Source: Oscillospiraceae bacterium
GTDB taxonomy: Bacteria > Bacillota > Clostridia > Oscillospirales > Oscillospiraceae
Assembly (NCBI GenBank): GCA_020025615.1
Contig: JAHHRT010000042.1
Location: 1-12,124, forward strand
Direction: 5' to 3'
Length of the DNA stretch: 12,124 nucleotides
The notes beneath the pieces were generated by a model. It searched no databases. It was not told the origin of the DNA and saw only the letters and a program-made list of their open reading frames with translations. Of the stretch, positions 12,088 through 12,124 are shown one piece after another; the first letter of the stretch is position 1, and every line of letters begins with the position of its first letter. The position numbers and the translations under genes are program-made.

Positions 12088-12124
12088 ATCGAAAAAGTCC
12101 AGCTTATGCTGGGCTTTTTTGATT
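12088..12124 (+). terminator. Second hairpin after galM, intrinsic terminator
   Basis: A 16-pair stem (12088-12103 with 12108-12123, two G-U pairs, loop TTAT). The GC-rich core GTCCAGC/GCTGGGC is followed by TTTTTT, the proper terminator signature. The outer part AUCGAAAAA/UUUUUUGAU belongs to the motif seen beside hairpin V (8472-8506). Confidence 0.8.

Overview
The window looks like chromosomal DNA of an anaerobic, gut-type Firmicute of class Clostridia, probably Oscillospirales/Oscillospiraceae. The signs are a moderate-to-high GC content, strong AGGAGG-type ribosome binding sites, sigma-A promoters (TTGACA/TATAAT with 16-17 bp spacers), a Gram-positive type lipoprotein, a glycyl-radical class III ribonucleotide reductase and an isolated anaerobic-type corrin methyltransferase. 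The taxonomic placement is inference from style, not from a marker gene. No tRNA, rRNA, CRISPR array, transposase or integrase is visible.

Layout, left to right. (1) 1-1860: a minus-strand pair, MFS transporter then a two-helix membrane protein with a PH-like tail, behind a clear promoter and ending near a 13-bp stem-loop. (2) 1861-2600: a small patchwork with a decayed C-terminal fragment of a KdpE-like response regulator, then a promoter driving two overlapping genes for tiny (65 and 54 aa) two-helix membrane proteins, closed by a terminator. The second gene is very short and easily missed. (3) 2601-3545: a lone cobI/cbiL (C20 corrin methyltransferase) behind its own promoter and a ~165-nt leader. 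(4) 3553-4160: a minus-strand gene for a small secreted lipoprotein with a long leader. (5) 4198-7200: a minus-strand operon traX-like membrane acyltransferase -> OmpR-family response regulator -> sensor histidine kinase with a strong terminator. (6) 7280-8234: a ZIP-family metal transporter whose promoter runs into a perfect 24-bp palindrome resembling a DtxR-type metal-repressor operator. (7) 8235-8544: a gene-free, unusually structured stretch with six consecutive stem-loops, bounded by two identical terminator hairpins. (8) 8545-10801: minus-strand nrdD with a good NrdR box lying over its promoter. (9) 10924-12124: galM (aldose 1-epimerase) with its own promoter, a 5'-UTR hairpin and two 3' hairpins.

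Most genes here are independent housekeeping or transport units. The two coupled units are the traX/RR/HK operon, which reads as a signal-controlled membrane acyltransferase, and the metal-regulated ZIP gene. The most unexplained DNA is non-coding. The 8280-8535 block contains nested and mutually exclusive helices. A short motif, roughly AGNNTRTCRAAAA, recurs beside hairpins at 1-16, 2675-2690, 8307-8323, 8470-8508 and 12082-12096, which suggests a dispersed intergenic repeat family. The best candidates for something undescribed are this repeat/RNA block, the TraX two-component operon and the small membrane-protein pair next to the regulator remnant.
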